64,000 bases of DNA from Candidatus Poseidoniaceae archaeon. GTDB taxonomy: Archaea > Thermoplasmatota > Poseidoniia > Poseidoniales > Poseidoniaceae. This document shows positions 54,046 through 63,535 of this stretch, piece after piece. The translations under genes were made by a program, and so were the position numbers. The notes under the pieces are model-generated. The model saw only the letters and a list, made by a program, of their open reading frames with translations, searched no databases and was not told where the DNA came from. Within the stretch, counting starts at the first letter, position 1, and every line of letters begins with the position of its first letter. The stretch spans positions 165,658-229,657 of the forward strand of contig CASIAW010000002.1 of the NCBI GenBank assembly GCA_949372875.1, given 5' to 3'.

Positions 54046-57000
54046 TATGCAACACCCCCAGTCATATCGAGTGTTTTTTGCCATGCATCAACCATCACTG
54101 TAGTATCAGCATCAACCAGGACATCGTAGCCATCGGAAATGGTGAGTTTACCTGAATTGTTAACGGCTCCGAGAATCGTTGTAGGGTGTCCTGCCATCCA
54201 AGTGAGGAATTTCGCTTCATTCTCGGGTTGAACGCCGACAATAAATCTTCCAAGCGATTCACCCCAGAGACGCGACCATTCACCCGCATCGCCTGTTCCG
54301 TCGATATCGACTTCGGCTCCAAGCCGCCCGCCGATGCACATTTCTGCAACAGCTACTGCCACTCCACCCTCCGAACAATCATGCGCTGTTCGAACTAAAC
54401 CGGCTTGAATAGCAGTGGAAAGTGCACGATACATTTTGAGGTTGCTTTCAGGGTTTGGAAGAAGAGGGACTTGCCCGCCAATACCATCAGCCTCACCACT
54501 CTCATGGAGCATGAATGCAAGTTCTGATGCTCCTAATTCTTCTTTCGAGACGCCAACGAGATAGATTTTTTCTCCTTCGACTTTGAAATCACTTGTTGCA
54601 GTGAATCGGACATCGGGTTGGTCTCCGAAAACCGAATAAAGCAGGGTTGGTGGAATAGAAATCTTCTTTTCTCCAGTTCCGTAATCGTTCTTCATCGAGT
54701 CTTTTCCTGAAACGCAGGGAAGTTTGTAGGCTCTACAAACCCGTTCAAGTTCCCGATTTGCACGAACTAATTGTGCGAGTTTGAATTTCCCATCGGGTGT
54801 TTTCACTGACTCAATGGAATCGGGCCAGCAGAAATTGTCGAGGCCTGCCATTTTGTCGACATTGATGCCAGCACAAACCGCGTTGCGAACTGCTTCGTCA
54901 ATGGATGCTGCAGCCATAGCGCCGGCGTCTAAATCTGAATACCGCGGAGCTATACCGCAAGAGATGACAAGCCCCTGGGGATTGCCGTGAAGGGGGGCTA
55001 TGACACCAGCATCCCCGGGCCCATCACGCTGAACGCCGACGAATGGTTTGACTGCTGTTTGAGCAATGACTTCGTGGTCGTATTGGCGAACCCAAGATTC
55101 TTTTGAAGCGATATTCGGGCGTCCGAGCATTCGTAGCAAGAGGTTTGAATGCCCTGCATTTTCTGGAAGAACGATTGATTCCGGATTGAAAAGTGCAGGG
55201 GTTGGAGTGCTCCACTCAGACTCGAGTTGGAGTTGAGGAACACCATCATGAAGAAAATCAATGGAAAGATAAGCGACTGTTTCTTCTCCATACTTGACAT
55301 GGAACATACCAGTATTGGTGAATGTGGCAACAGGTGTTGCCTCAACTTCATGTAGTTGCGCCATAGCATCAAAAGCAGCGCAATCTTCTGGTTTAACAGC
55401 AATTGTCATTCGCTCTTGGCTTTCAGAAACGAGGATTTCCCATGCGGAGAGGCCCGGTTGTTTAAGTGGAACTTTTTCTAAATCTATTTCGCAGCCGTTG
55501 GTGTATTCAGCCATTTCACCAATAGAAGATGAGAGGCCTCCTGCGCCATTATCTGTAATACAAGAAATCAATCCAGCATCACGTGCTTCAAGGACCATGT
55601 CGAGCATTTTCTTCTGTGTAATAGGGTCGCCAATCTGAACAGCGCTCGAAGGAGATTCTTCAGTGAGTTCGAGCGATGAAAATGTTGCACCGTGGATGCC
55701 GTCATAACCAACTCTACCGCCCACCATGTAGACTATGTCGCCAGCGGTTGGAGTTTTGATGTGGGATTCTCTACCGTCGGGTAGTTTCCTTGGCATGATG
55801 CCAACAGTACCGCAGTAAACAAGGGGTTTACCGATGTAACGATCATCGAACACAATAGCGCCGTTGACCGTCGGAATTCCTGACTCATTACCGCCGACTC
55901 GAACTCCAGCGTGGACGCCACGGAATACCCTCGATGGGTGAAACAGGTTGTCAGGGAGTTCCCCCTCCCAATTAGGGGGGCCGAAACAAAAGACATCGGT
56001 ATTTGCAATCGGGCGAGCGCCTAATCCGGTTCCCAAAATATCTCGGTTGACTCCAACAATACCTGTCATAGCACCGCCATAGGGGTCGAGTGCTGAGGGG
56101 GAATTGTGTGTTTCGGCCTTCATACAAACGCTCCACTCATCATTCCAGGCGATGACGCCTGAATTATCATGGAAGACTGATAGCAACCAGTCGACTTCAT
56201 TTTGAAGATCATGTGTTGGCTTCATAATATGGGTTTTAAAAATTGAGTCGATGTAAGTGTCTTCTCCTGTTTCAGGGTCAACATGATGTATCTTTGAAGC
56301 AAAAATTTTGTGTTTACAATGCTCACTCCACGTCTGTGCAAGGCACTCGAGTTCGACATCTGTGGGCGCATCTGTAACAATTCCAACTGCCTTTCGAGAA
56401 TCTCGTACCGCTTCATCACGGTAATGCGCTTGTATTGTCTGCATCTCTTCAAGATTTAATGCAAGGAGGCCTGTTTCAGAAAGTGAAAGAAGTTCGGCAT
56501 CAGAAATTTCAAGTTCCATTCGCTGAGGGGGGGTGAGGGTTTGGGGGGGCTTCTCGGGATAATCGATAGCGGGCCATTGTCCGCTTGAGCAAGCTGACTT
56601 ATCGGCAATAACGGCACGCTGGATGAGATTATTGTGGAGTGTAGATGCGAGCCATTCGGTAGTAATTTCATCTGGAAGGCCAAAGAAAGCATAGGTGTGG
56701 TATGTAGAAATCGATGCATCAGTGAGATCTGTTTGAGGAAATATCGTTTGAAATCCGTCGTATGCAGCACTACCTGGATTATCTGTAACTCCGGGCTTGA
56801 AGCCGATAGTGATTACAGCATCAGGAGTGATTGGGAAATGATCTGATGAAGTCAGAAAGAGAGTGTTGGTGCATGCATCCTCGATGATTGGGTCGGCAAA
56901 CAGGTCGTCGACACGCGAAGCGATTTCTGATGGCCCGGTGTTGGATTTTATCAAAAAGCCATTGATTGACCTTACATCATGTACATCAAGAGCGTGGTCG

Positions 57001-57089
57001 GCTTTCAGTTGACGACGGACAACATCGCCACGTACGTCTCGCATTCCTTCGCCTTGTTTTGGAGTTACTTCTATTCGTGTTACAGTCAT
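54045..57089 (-). CDS. purL: Phosphoribosylformylglycinamidine synthase subunit PurL, with PurS-like N-terminus
   Basis: Converts FGAR to FGAM with ATP and ammonia in purine synthesis. The core has WSEHCKHKIF, the ETHNSPSALDPYGGAMTG motif, a glycine-rich VGGRVGYDGIHGATFSS loop and DNGAGGLSSSIGEMAE. The first 80 or so residues (TRIEVTPKQGEGMRDVRGDVVRRQL and IKSNTG) look like the PurS helper subunit fused to the front, so the whole is long (1014 residues). ATG 57089 has GGGTG ten bases upstream, next to a GC hairpin. TAATG overlap joins it to purQ. Confidence 0.92.
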   Translation of the reverse strand: MTVTRIEVTPKQGEGMRDVRGDVVRRQLKADHALDVHDVRSINGFLIKSNTGPSEIASRVDDLFADPIIEDACTNTLFLTSSDHFPITPDAVITIGFKPGVTDNPGSAAYDGFQTIFPQTDLTDASISTYHTYAFFGLPDEITTEWLASTLHNNLIQRAVIADKSACSSGQWPAIDYPEKPPQTLTPPQRMELEISDAELLSLSETGLLALNLEEMQTIQAHYRDEAVRDSRKAVGIVTDAPTDVELECLAQTWSEHCKHKIFASKIHHVDPETGEDTYIDSIFKTHIMKPTHDLQNEVDWLLSVFHDNSGVIAWNDEWSVCMKAETHNSPSALDPYGGAMTGIVGVNRDILGTGLGARPIANTDVFCFGPPNWEGELPDNLFHPSRVFRGVHAGVRVGGNESGIPTVNGAIVFDDRYIGKPLVYCGTVGIMPRKLPDGRESHIKTPTAGDIVYMVGGRVGYDGIHGATFSSLELTEESPSSAVQIGDPITQKKMLDMVLEARDAGLISCITDNGAGGLSSSIGEMAEYTNGCEIDLEKVPLKQPGLSAWEILVSESQERMTIAVKPEDCAAFDAMAQLHEVEATPVATFTNTGMFHVKYGEETVAYLSIDFLHDGVPQLQLESEWSTPTPALFNPESIVLPENAGHSNLLLRMLGRPNIASKESWVRQYDHEVIAQTAVKPFVGVQRDGPGDAGVIAPLHGNPQGLVISCGIAPRYSDLDAGAMAAASIDEAVRNAVCAGINVDKMAGLDNFCWPDSIESVKTPDGKFKLAQLVRANRELERVCRAYKLPCVSGKDSMKNDYGTGEKKISIPPTLLYSVFGDQPDVRFTATSDFKVEGEKIYLVGVSKEELGASELAFMLHESGEADGIGGQVPLLPNPESNLKMYRALSTAIQAGLVRTAHDCSEGGVAVAVAEMCIGGRLGAEVDIDGTGDAGEWSRLWGESLGRFIVGVQPENEAKFLTWMAGHPTTILGAVNNSGKLTISDGYDVLVDADTTVMVDAWQKTLDMTGGVA

Positions 57090-57100
57090 GAAAGTACACC

Positions 57101-57117
57101 CGCCCCCTACGGGGGCG
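57101..57117 (-). promoter_or_regulatory. GC-rich hairpin before purL
   Basis: A perfect 7-bp stem (CGCCCCC and GGGGGCG) with a TAC loop lies 12 bases before the purL ATG and immediately before its ribosome binding site, in the gap to uvrA. It could terminate the uvrA transcript or affect ribosome access for purL. Confidence 0.5.
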
Positions 57118-57160
57118 TAAAGAAGGCCATCGACTACGCTCTTTGAACAATACGGAAGGT

Positions 57161-60097
57161 TCAACTGAGAAGTTGTGCCAAATATTGGCCGGTAAAACTC
57201 TCTTCATTTGCGGCAATCTCTTCTGGAGTTCCTTGTGCTAGTATCATTCCACCGCGCTCTCCGCCTTCAGGGCCGAGGTCAATAACCCAGTCTGAAGACT
57301 TGACTACGTCCAAGTGGTGCTCGATGACAATGACGCTGTGTCCTTTGGATCGAAGTTCTAAAAGAACGTTGATGAGCAATTCAACATCAGCAAATGAGAG
57401 TCCTGTCGTTGGCTCATCCAAGATGTAAACCGTGTGCTTATTCGGAGGACGGCGCAGTTCGCTAGCGAGTTTTACTCGTTGAGCTTCTCCACCCGAAAGA
57501 GTCGTTGCTGGTTGTCCAAGTCGAACATAAGAAAGGCCAACAGCACGAAGTGTGTCGAGTGTTCTGAATATCTTGCGGTGATTTTCGAAAAAGACGACCG
57601 CTTCTCCAATCGGCATTTGAAGAATATCATTGATGTTCTTGCCTTTCCAAGTTACTTCAAGACATTCTCGGGTGTATCGCAGACCTTGGCAGACGTCGCA
57701 TGTAATCCAAACATCGGGTAAAAAATTCATTTCGAGTTTAATTGAACCTGCGCCTTTGCAAGATTCGCATCGTCCCCCTTTGACGTTGAAACTGAAATGT
57801 CCTGGTTTGTAGCCGCGCTCTTTAGCAAGTGTAGTTTTTGAGAATAAAATTCGAATTTCATCGAATACTTTAGTGTATGTCGCTGGATTTGAACGAGGGG
57901 TTCTCCCAATTGGAGATTGGTCAATAATAATGGCTTTGTCAACGTGTTCAAGTCCCTTAAGACTCGAATGTTTTCCAGCAATAGAATCTGAGTTGTGAAG
58001 GTGGCGTTGTAAAGCTGGCGCCAAAATTCCTGAAACCAGTGAGGATTTTCCTGAGCCTGATACCCCTGTGACTGCTGTCATGCATCCAATAGGGAATTTA
58101 GCATGGATGGATTGAAGATTGTTATGTTGGGCGCCCTTAATTGAAATCCACTTCTTACTTGGTTTTCTTCGCTTCTCAGGGGTATTGATTTTTCTCCGAC
58201 CGCTTAAGAAAGCGCCCGTAACAGATTCTTTGGCTTTCATTGCAACTTCTGGCGGACCGTTAGCAACAATCATTCCACCTTCTAATCCTGCACCGGGGCC
58301 CAAATCACACAGCCAGTCGGCCTGACGAAGGGTGTCCTCATCGTGTTCAACCACAATGAGTGTGTTACCCAAATCACTTAACTCCCGAAGGGTAGCAAGT
58401 AAACGGGCATTGTCTCTTTGATGCAGTCCAATTGACGGCTCATCAAGAACGTACATCACGCCGGTTAAGCGGCTTCCTATTTGTGTAGCTAAACGGATTC
58501 GTTGGCTTTCACCGCCCGAAAGAGTGTTCGCTTTTCTATCAAGAGTGAGATAATCAAGCCCAACACTATCGAGGAAGCCGAGTCTGTTTTCAATTTCTTT
58601 GAGAATATCTTTGCCGATGAAGAGACTGCGTTCATCAAGAATTTCAAGAACGTCTGCGAAATTTTCAGGCGCTCCGGCCCCATTTGGTTGCCATGCACGA
58701 ATCAATGCGAGTGAATCGTGAACCGAACAACGACTGACTTCGGGCAAACGAATGCCGCCTACAGATACGTATCGTGCCGCAGCGTTGAGTTTTTCTCCAC
58801 CACATTCTGAACAATCAAGATCTGTCATACAACTAATCAAGCGGCTGCGGGTTCGCTCGGAAGTTGTTTCATTGTAGGTCTTCTGTAGTCGAGCAATGAT
58901 GCCCTCCCAAGGGCGATTCATCTTGTAAACTGAGCCATTGTCAGACTCAAAGTGGAAGTTGATAATCGTCGAACCTGAGCCATTGAGAAGGATATCTCTA
59001 TCATCATCACTCAGTAACTCAAAAGGTGTGTTTTTCGATATCCCATAATGCCCGCAAACCTGTTCCAAGAGACGTCTATACCATGAAGGGGACATCGATT
59101 GACGCCATGGTCGAACGCAGCCATTTGAGACGGTGAGTGTTCCATCAATAATGAGTTCAATATTGAATTGGCGCTCGACCCCAAGCCCTTGACAAACACC
59201 GCAAGCGCCCAAAGGAGAATTAAAAGAAAAGACTCGTGGAGAGAGTTCGGGCATGAACGCTCCGTGGTCTGGACAAGCAAAATCTTCAGACCAAGCGACC
59301 GTTTCACCAACTTTGGTGAAGTGGGAACGTGTTCCTTCTGAAAGTATTTCATCTTCACTCGGTGCTTCGAGACTTTCGATAGCGACCGTTCCACCACCGA
59401 TACGGAGTGCCCCTTCTACAGATTCAGTAAGGCGTTGTCGCCGTTCCTTAGAACAACGCAATCGGTCAATTCGGACATCGATATCGTGGCGGAAATTTTT
59501 ATCAAGTTCTGGGGGATTTTCAAACTCAGCTTCATGGCCATTGACTTTACCATGGAGGTATCCCTGTTCAACGAGTTGTCGGAAGAGATCTTGATGTGTT
59601 CCTTTACGTGCTCGAACTGCTGGAGACCACAGCACGATGGCATGGCCTTCCATGTTCCAAATAATATCGTCAACGATTTCCTGAACGGTTCGACGAGCGA
59701 CTTCTCGGCCACACTGTGGGCAGTGTGGTTTACCTATTCTCGCCCAAAGTAGACGGAAATAATCTTGAATTTCAGTGACGGTTGCTACGGTTGAACGAGG
59801 ATTGTGAGAACCCTGTTTTTGGTCAATAGAAATGGCTGGTGATAACCCTTCAATGCCATCACAATCCGCTTTTTTCATCTGTCCAATAAATTGACGAGCG
59901 TACGAAGAAAGACTCTCGACATAACGTCGTTGGCCTTCTGCATAAAGAGTATCAAAAGCGAGGCTTGATTTTCCTGACCCAGAAACACCGGAAATTACGA
60001 CGAATTGTCCTCGTGGTAGACGAACTGTTACGTCTTGGAGATTATGGGTGCGTGCACCCCGAACTTCAATCCAACCTTCATCGCCCGGTTGACTCAT
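57161..60097 (-). CDS. uvrA: Excinuclease ABC subunit A
   Basis: DNA-damage recognition ATPase of nucleotide excision repair. Two ABC modules are present: the first Walker A ISGVSGSGKSSLAFDTLYAEG and later GVSGSGKSSLVSGIL. Signature motifs NTLSGGESQRIRLA and TTLSGGEAQRVKLA occur in order. Zinc fingers appear as CPQCG, CPDHG/CGVCQG and CESCKG/CDVCQG pairs. The 978 residues are the usual length. The ribosome binding site GAGGGG is five bases before the ATG. UvrB and UvrC are not in the window. UvrABC in archaea is of bacterial origin. Confidence 0.97.
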   Translation of the reverse strand: MSQPGDEGWIEVRGARTHNLQDVTVRLPRGQFVVISGVSGSGKSSLAFDTLYAEGQRRYVESLSSYARQFIGQMKKADCDGIEGLSPAISIDQKQGSHNPRSTVATVTEIQDYFRLLWARIGKPHCPQCGREVARRTVQEIVDDIIWNMEGHAIVLWSPAVRARKGTHQDLFRQLVEQGYLHGKVNGHEAEFENPPELDKNFRHDIDVRIDRLRCSKERRQRLTESVEGALRIGGGTVAIESLEAPSEDEILSEGTRSHFTKVGETVAWSEDFACPDHGAFMPELSPRVFSFNSPLGACGVCQGLGVERQFNIELIIDGTLTVSNGCVRPWRQSMSPSWYRRLLEQVCGHYGISKNTPFELLSDDDRDILLNGSGSTIINFHFESDNGSVYKMNRPWEGIIARLQKTYNETTSERTRSRLISCMTDLDCSECGGEKLNAAARYVSVGGIRLPEVSRCSVHDSLALIRAWQPNGAGAPENFADVLEILDERSLFIGKDILKEIENRLGFLDSVGLDYLTLDRKANTLSGGESQRIRLATQIGSRLTGVMYVLDEPSIGLHQRDNARLLATLRELSDLGNTLIVVEHDEDTLRQADWLCDLGPGAGLEGGMIVANGPPEVAMKAKESVTGAFLSGRRKINTPEKRRKPSKKWISIKGAQHNNLQSIHAKFPIGCMTAVTGVSGSGKSSLVSGILAPALQRHLHNSDSIAGKHSSLKGLEHVDKAIIIDQSPIGRTPRSNPATYTKVFDEIRILFSKTTLAKERGYKPGHFSFNVKGGRCESCKGAGSIKLEMNFLPDVWITCDVCQGLRYTRECLEVTWKGKNINDILQMPIGEAVVFFENHRKIFRTLDTLRAVGLSYVRLGQPATTLSGGEAQRVKLASELRRPPNKHTVYILDEPTTGLSFADVELLINVLLELRSKGHSVIVIEHHLDVVKSSDWVIDLGPEGGERGGMILAQGTPEEIAANEESFTGQYLAQLLS

Positions 60098-60279
60098 GGG
60101 TTCCCCTCAAAGATACGTGGCCGTCAACGGTTCTTCAACTCCTGCTTTTTCATTGCTGGGATAATTCGGCATGGTAAGGGATTTGGTGGTTCTTTTTGGT
60201 TGAGATGGGGATTGAGACTGGGGGCGTTGCTAGCCTCTAAAAACCGTTTAGGGTAATTTTTCCTAGCCCTCGGCCCTCA
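60098..60279. other. Intergenic region upstream of uvrA
   Basis: 182 bases between the RluA-type gene and uvrA, both on the minus strand. A GAGGGG ribosome binding site for uvrA ends it. I see no RNA gene or clear TATA box; AAAAACCGTTTAGGGTAATT (60239-60258) is A/T-rich and could form part of a terminator region for the upstream transcript. Confidence 0.3.
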
Positions 60280-61158
60280 TTAAGGAAGAAACCCTTTGGG
60301 AATAGGTGCTTCAAAACGAACCGGTTCATCGGTCTCGGGATGAAGGAATTCAAGGGCTGAAGCATGTAAGCAAACTCGATTGAGTGGGTTTGTTTCTGCC
60401 CCATGTAATTCATCTCCTACAACCGGGCAGCCAAGTGACCTTAGCGCCATTCGAATTTGGTGCCTACGGCCAGTTTCAATGGTTATTTGGAGAAGTGAGA
60501 TTTGGTTGTTCGTCTCAGCCACTTGCCAATGGGTAATCGCTTCTTTTGACCCATGGAAACTCGATTTTACTTTTTTTACAAAGAGGTTTTTGTCCTCAAC
60601 CAGCCATTCTCGGGCAACGCCCTGCATTTGCTTAGGCCTGCCTTCTACGAGAGCGTGGTATGTTCGATGCACTTCTCGCTCAGCGAATTGTGTTTGAAGA
60701 TATTCTTTGTGCCTCTGATGTAGTGCAAACACCATGATGCCTGAGGTGTCGCGGTCGAGTCTATGGACAATATAACACCAGTTTTTTTCATCCTCTAGGC
60801 GGATATGATCGACACATCGGGCGTGGAGAGTATCTCTTTCCAGTTTATCCGTAGCAATAGAGAGAAGACCTGCTGGTTTTTCTACAACAAGAATTGCATC
60901 GTCTTCCCAGAGTATTGTCAAGTTTGATTTCTTTTGCTTGGAGGCTGGGGGCGGGGTAATCTCAAGGGCTTTCACTCGGCTGAGAACTTCTATTTCAGTT
61001 CCTGTAGGAAGTTCTGTTTTCGCTCTATGTTCGACCTCGCCGTTGATTTGAATTCTCCCCTCGGTTAGCATTTTCCGCAATTTACTGCGTGATGTTTTTG
61101 GCATAAAATAGGCTAGAGCGTCGAGTAATGGTGTGGTTTTCTCAACTATAAATTTCAT
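60280..61158 (-). CDS. RluA-family pseudouridine synthase
   Basis: Enzyme that converts uridine to pseudouridine in rRNA or tRNA. An S4 RNA-binding domain (about 20-65, SRSKLRKMLTEGRIQINGE) precedes the catalytic domain. The catalytic Asp is in the family motif HRLDRDTSGIMVFA, and later motifs are GRRHQIRMALRSLGCPVVGD and CLHASALEF. ATG 61158 has AGGTGAT five bases upstream (292 residues). This is the bacterial and eukaryotic RluA type; archaea mostly use Cbf5, Pus10 and TruA/TruD, so transfer is likely. The gene follows moeA. Confidence 0.92.
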   Translation of the reverse strand: MKFIVEKTTPLLDALAYFMPKTSRSKLRKMLTEGRIQINGEVEHRAKTELPTGTEIEVLSRVKALEITPPPASKQKKSNLTILWEDDAILVVEKPAGLLSIATDKLERDTLHARCVDHIRLEDEKNWCYIVHRLDRDTSGIMVFALHQRHKEYLQTQFAEREVHRTYHALVEGRPKQMQGVAREWLVEDKNLFVKKVKSSFHGSKEAITHWQVAETNNQISLLQITIETGRRHQIRMALRSLGCPVVGDELHGAETNPLNRVCLHASALEFLHPETDEPVRFEAPIPKGFLP

Positions 61159-61167
61159 CCATATCAC

Positions 61168-62379
61168 CTACAAAAGAAGGGCGTCACACCATGTGCCTTT
61201 TTCACCACTATGGCCTGGTTCAAATAAAGTAAGTGCGTCTGCTAAAACTAAACTGTTGAGGTTTCCAGAACCCTGATAGCCGGTTGAATAGGCGAGGAGT
61301 TTCTCCGCTGAGGTGTCGATTTTTATTCGCCGCATAATAAGGAAATTATCGTCTGTCTTGAATGATTCTGCAAGACAGACGCGGACTCGCCGCTCGTGAA
61401 CTCCCCCCCCTCCAGTTGAATGGCGCAAGTAAGGTGCTACGAGCATGCGGAATACCACATGGCTACTTGCTGGATTGCCTGGTAAACCAAACAGAGGGGT
61501 TCCTTTCCAATAGCCGAAAAGCGGAGGGGATCCTGGTCGTATCTTAACTCGCCAGAATTTGATGTCACCTTCTTCTTCCATTAATCTACGAACCAAATCC
61601 CAATCCCCCATAGAAACGCCACCTGATGTTAAAATTAGATCACACTCTTCAGCGGCTTGATCAAGTTTTTGACGTAGAGCTTCCATTGAATCAAGTACAG
61701 AATCATACCGTTGTGCATCATGTCCCGCCCATTTTACAAGTCCTGTAATTCCAAATGAATTCGATTCATAGATTTCAGTATCTGAAAGAGTTTGCCCTGG
61801 AGGTCGAAGCTCGTCTCCGGTTGAGATAATAGCTATTTTTGCCTTCGTAAAAACGGGTACTTCTGGATGGCCCATAGTAGCACATAGACCAACGGAAGAA
61901 GGGGTTAACACGTCACCTCTGTGTAAAGCTGCATGACCTTTTCGTAAATTTTCACCCTGTTTACGAATGAAATGTTTCTTTCCCTCTTGTAAGAGAAGAA
62001 CAGTTGAACCATCATCAGTAACCTCGCACTGTTCTATTGGGAGGATTGCGTCAGCACCGTGCGGTATCGGGGCACCCGTCATTATTCGAGCTGCCTGATT
62101 TTCTTCGATTGGAAATGGTTTGTCATTAAATCCTGCTTGAATAACCTGGCTAATTTGAAGTCGGTTTGGGGGTTTAACAGAGTCTTTGTAACGAAAAGCA
62201 AATCCATCCATAGCCGAATTATCAAAGCGCGGGTCGTCAACTTTAGACGCTAAATCTGTGGAAAGAATTCTGTTGAAGGCCTGGTCAAGTCGGATATGTT
62301 CAGTAGGAAGGGAAAGAGGGTGGGTTGTGAGTATCTCCAGCGCTTCAGAGTATGAAACGAAGTAAGGAGTCTCGGACAT
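61168..62379 (-). CDS. moeA: Molybdopterin molybdenumtransferase MoeA
   Basis: Inserts molybdenum into molybdopterin in the final cofactor step. The 403 residues show the MoeA order: DNSAMDGFAFRY at the N-terminus, IMTGAPIPHGADAILPIEQ, ISTGDELRPPGQ, the catalytic LTSGGVSMGDWDLV and FGLPGNPASSHVVF. It is the only Mo-cofactor gene here. The neighbouring TauE/SafE gene upstream and the RluA gene downstream share the strand with short gaps (45 and 9 bases). Confidence 0.95.
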   Translation of the reverse strand: MSETPYFVSYSEALEILTTHPLSLPTEHIRLDQAFNRILSTDLASKVDDPRFDNSAMDGFAFRYKDSVKPPNRLQISQVIQAGFNDKPFPIEENQAARIMTGAPIPHGADAILPIEQCEVTDDGSTVLLLQEGKKHFIRKQGENLRKGHAALHRGDVLTPSSVGLCATMGHPEVPVFTKAKIAIISTGDELRPPGQTLSDTEIYESNSFGITGLVKWAGHDAQRYDSVLDSMEALRQKLDQAAEECDLILTSGGVSMGDWDLVRRLMEEEGDIKFWRVKIRPGSPPLFGYWKGTPLFGLPGNPASSHVVFRMLVAPYLRHSTGGGGVHERRVRVCLAESFKTDDNFLIMRRIKIDTSAEKLLAYSTGYQGSGNLNSLVLADALTLFEPGHSGEKGTWCDALLL

Positions 62380-62424
62380 GGTTACACCATTGGTTCGATT
62401 GGTTTGAGGTTCGCGGTCGTGGAC

Positions 62425-63192
62425 TTAGAAAAAGAGATCAGTAATTCGTTTGAATGAAGCAATAAAGAGAACGGCAACGAGGAGATTTCGAACTGTGGTT
62501 TGTTGTGCATGCATTGAACCGTAACGTGAGCCAATGAGGCCTCCAAAGAGTACGGCTGCAATAAAGGGCAAAAGTGTGTCGAATTCTAACACAAGTTGGC
62601 TCGAGGCTGTTGCGCCTAAGAGCCCTGCTGCAGAATTGACCCAAATGAAAAGAGCTGCGGTTGCTGCTGCGGCTTTGGGCGTAGCCCATTTTTTCAGAAG
62701 AAGAAGAGGAGAGAGGAATATGCCGCCACCCACCCCTATAATTCCACTGAACAATCCAATACCAGCGCCAAATGCATAAGCCTGACCTTTTTCGGGCTCA
62801 GATGTTACATTCGTTTGAGTATTATCAGAGAGTAATAACAAGCGAATTGCTGCATAGAGAAGTGTTAGTGAAAGGAGGGTGTCATATACTGCTCCGTCAA
62901 CTCGGAGATAACCGCCCATGAATGCAAACGGTATACTTGTAAGAATGAAAGGCGTGGTTTTTGAAAAATTATGATGTCCAGCTTTCGAATAATGTAGGAA
63001 TGCTAATCCTGCAACAATGAGGTTGAGAACCCAGACGTGTTGCTTGAGCCAAGAACTTTGCATCTCGCCGTATGCTGTAAGTGAGAGTAGAGCGAGGTAG
63101 CCTGAAGCCCCTCCATGACCAACACTTGAGTAAAGTATTGAAATGAAAAACAATCCAAAACATATCGCAAGAAGGGTAAAACCCTGATCCAT
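62425..63192 (-). CDS. TauE/SafE-family sulfite/organic-anion permease
   Basis: A 255-residue membrane protein with eight helices in two halves. Typical TauE/SafE elements: SSVGHGGASGYLALL in the first half and GLFSGIIGVGGGIFLSPLLLL in the second. Members export sulfite or sulfoacetate or take up anions. The ribosome binding site GAGG lies seven bases before the ATG at 63192. The likely substrate is a small sulfur or organic anion. It is placed upstream of moeA, whose Mo cofactor also serves sulfite oxidase; the link is inference. Confidence 0.88.
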   Translation of the reverse strand: MDQGFTLLAICFGLFFISILYSSVGHGGASGYLALLSLTAYGEMQSSWLKQHVWVLNLIVAGLAFLHYSKAGHHNFSKTTPFILTSIPFAFMGGYLRVDGAVYDTLLSLTLLYAAIRLLLLSDNTQTNVTSEPEKGQAYAFGAGIGLFSGIIGVGGGIFLSPLLLLKKWATPKAAAATAALFIWVNSAAGLLGATASSQLVLEFDTLLPFIAAVLFGGLIGSRYGSMHAQQTTVRNLLVAVLFIASFKRITDLFF

Positions 63193-63210
63193 GCTGACGC
63201 CTCAGATAAT

Positions 63211-63504
63211 TCAATCGAATTTCATGAGGTGATCGCATCCGGGGTACGAGCAACTTACGGTGTATCGAGCCTTTTTCGGCTTTGGAATCTTGAGCATACA
63301 TCCACACATATCACATTGGATTTTCAATGTCTCTGGAGCCGCAGCAACGGGCGCATCTCCGAGAGTGCGTCCAACGTCGGTCGACCAACCAAGATTATCT
63401 GTATACGAATCTGCTTTCACATTCAGTTTCTTCTGTTTCAAAGAAAGACGCATCTTTCGCTTTCTTTTCTTTGGTCGGGAGCCTTTTGGTGCTTTTGCCG
63501 CCAT
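63211..63504 (-). CDS. Basic zinc-ribbon protein
   Basis: A 97-residue protein. The N-terminal 30 residues are very basic (GSRPKKRKRKMRLSLKQKKLN), fit for RNA or DNA binding. The C-terminal 40 residues hold a two-pair zinc site (CDMCGC...CSYPGC) in a ribbon-like setting. No named family. It lies between the beta-CASP gene and the permease on the same strand, suggesting an RNA-related role. Confidence 0.68.
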   Translation of the reverse strand: MAAKAPKGSRPKKRKRKMRLSLKQKKLNVKADSYTDNLGWSTDVGRTLGDAPVAAAPETLKIQCDMCGCMLKIPKPKKARYTVSCSYPGCDHLMKFD

Positions 63505-63535
63505 GGGTATCGTTTAGCGCTTGGCGTTGTTGTAT

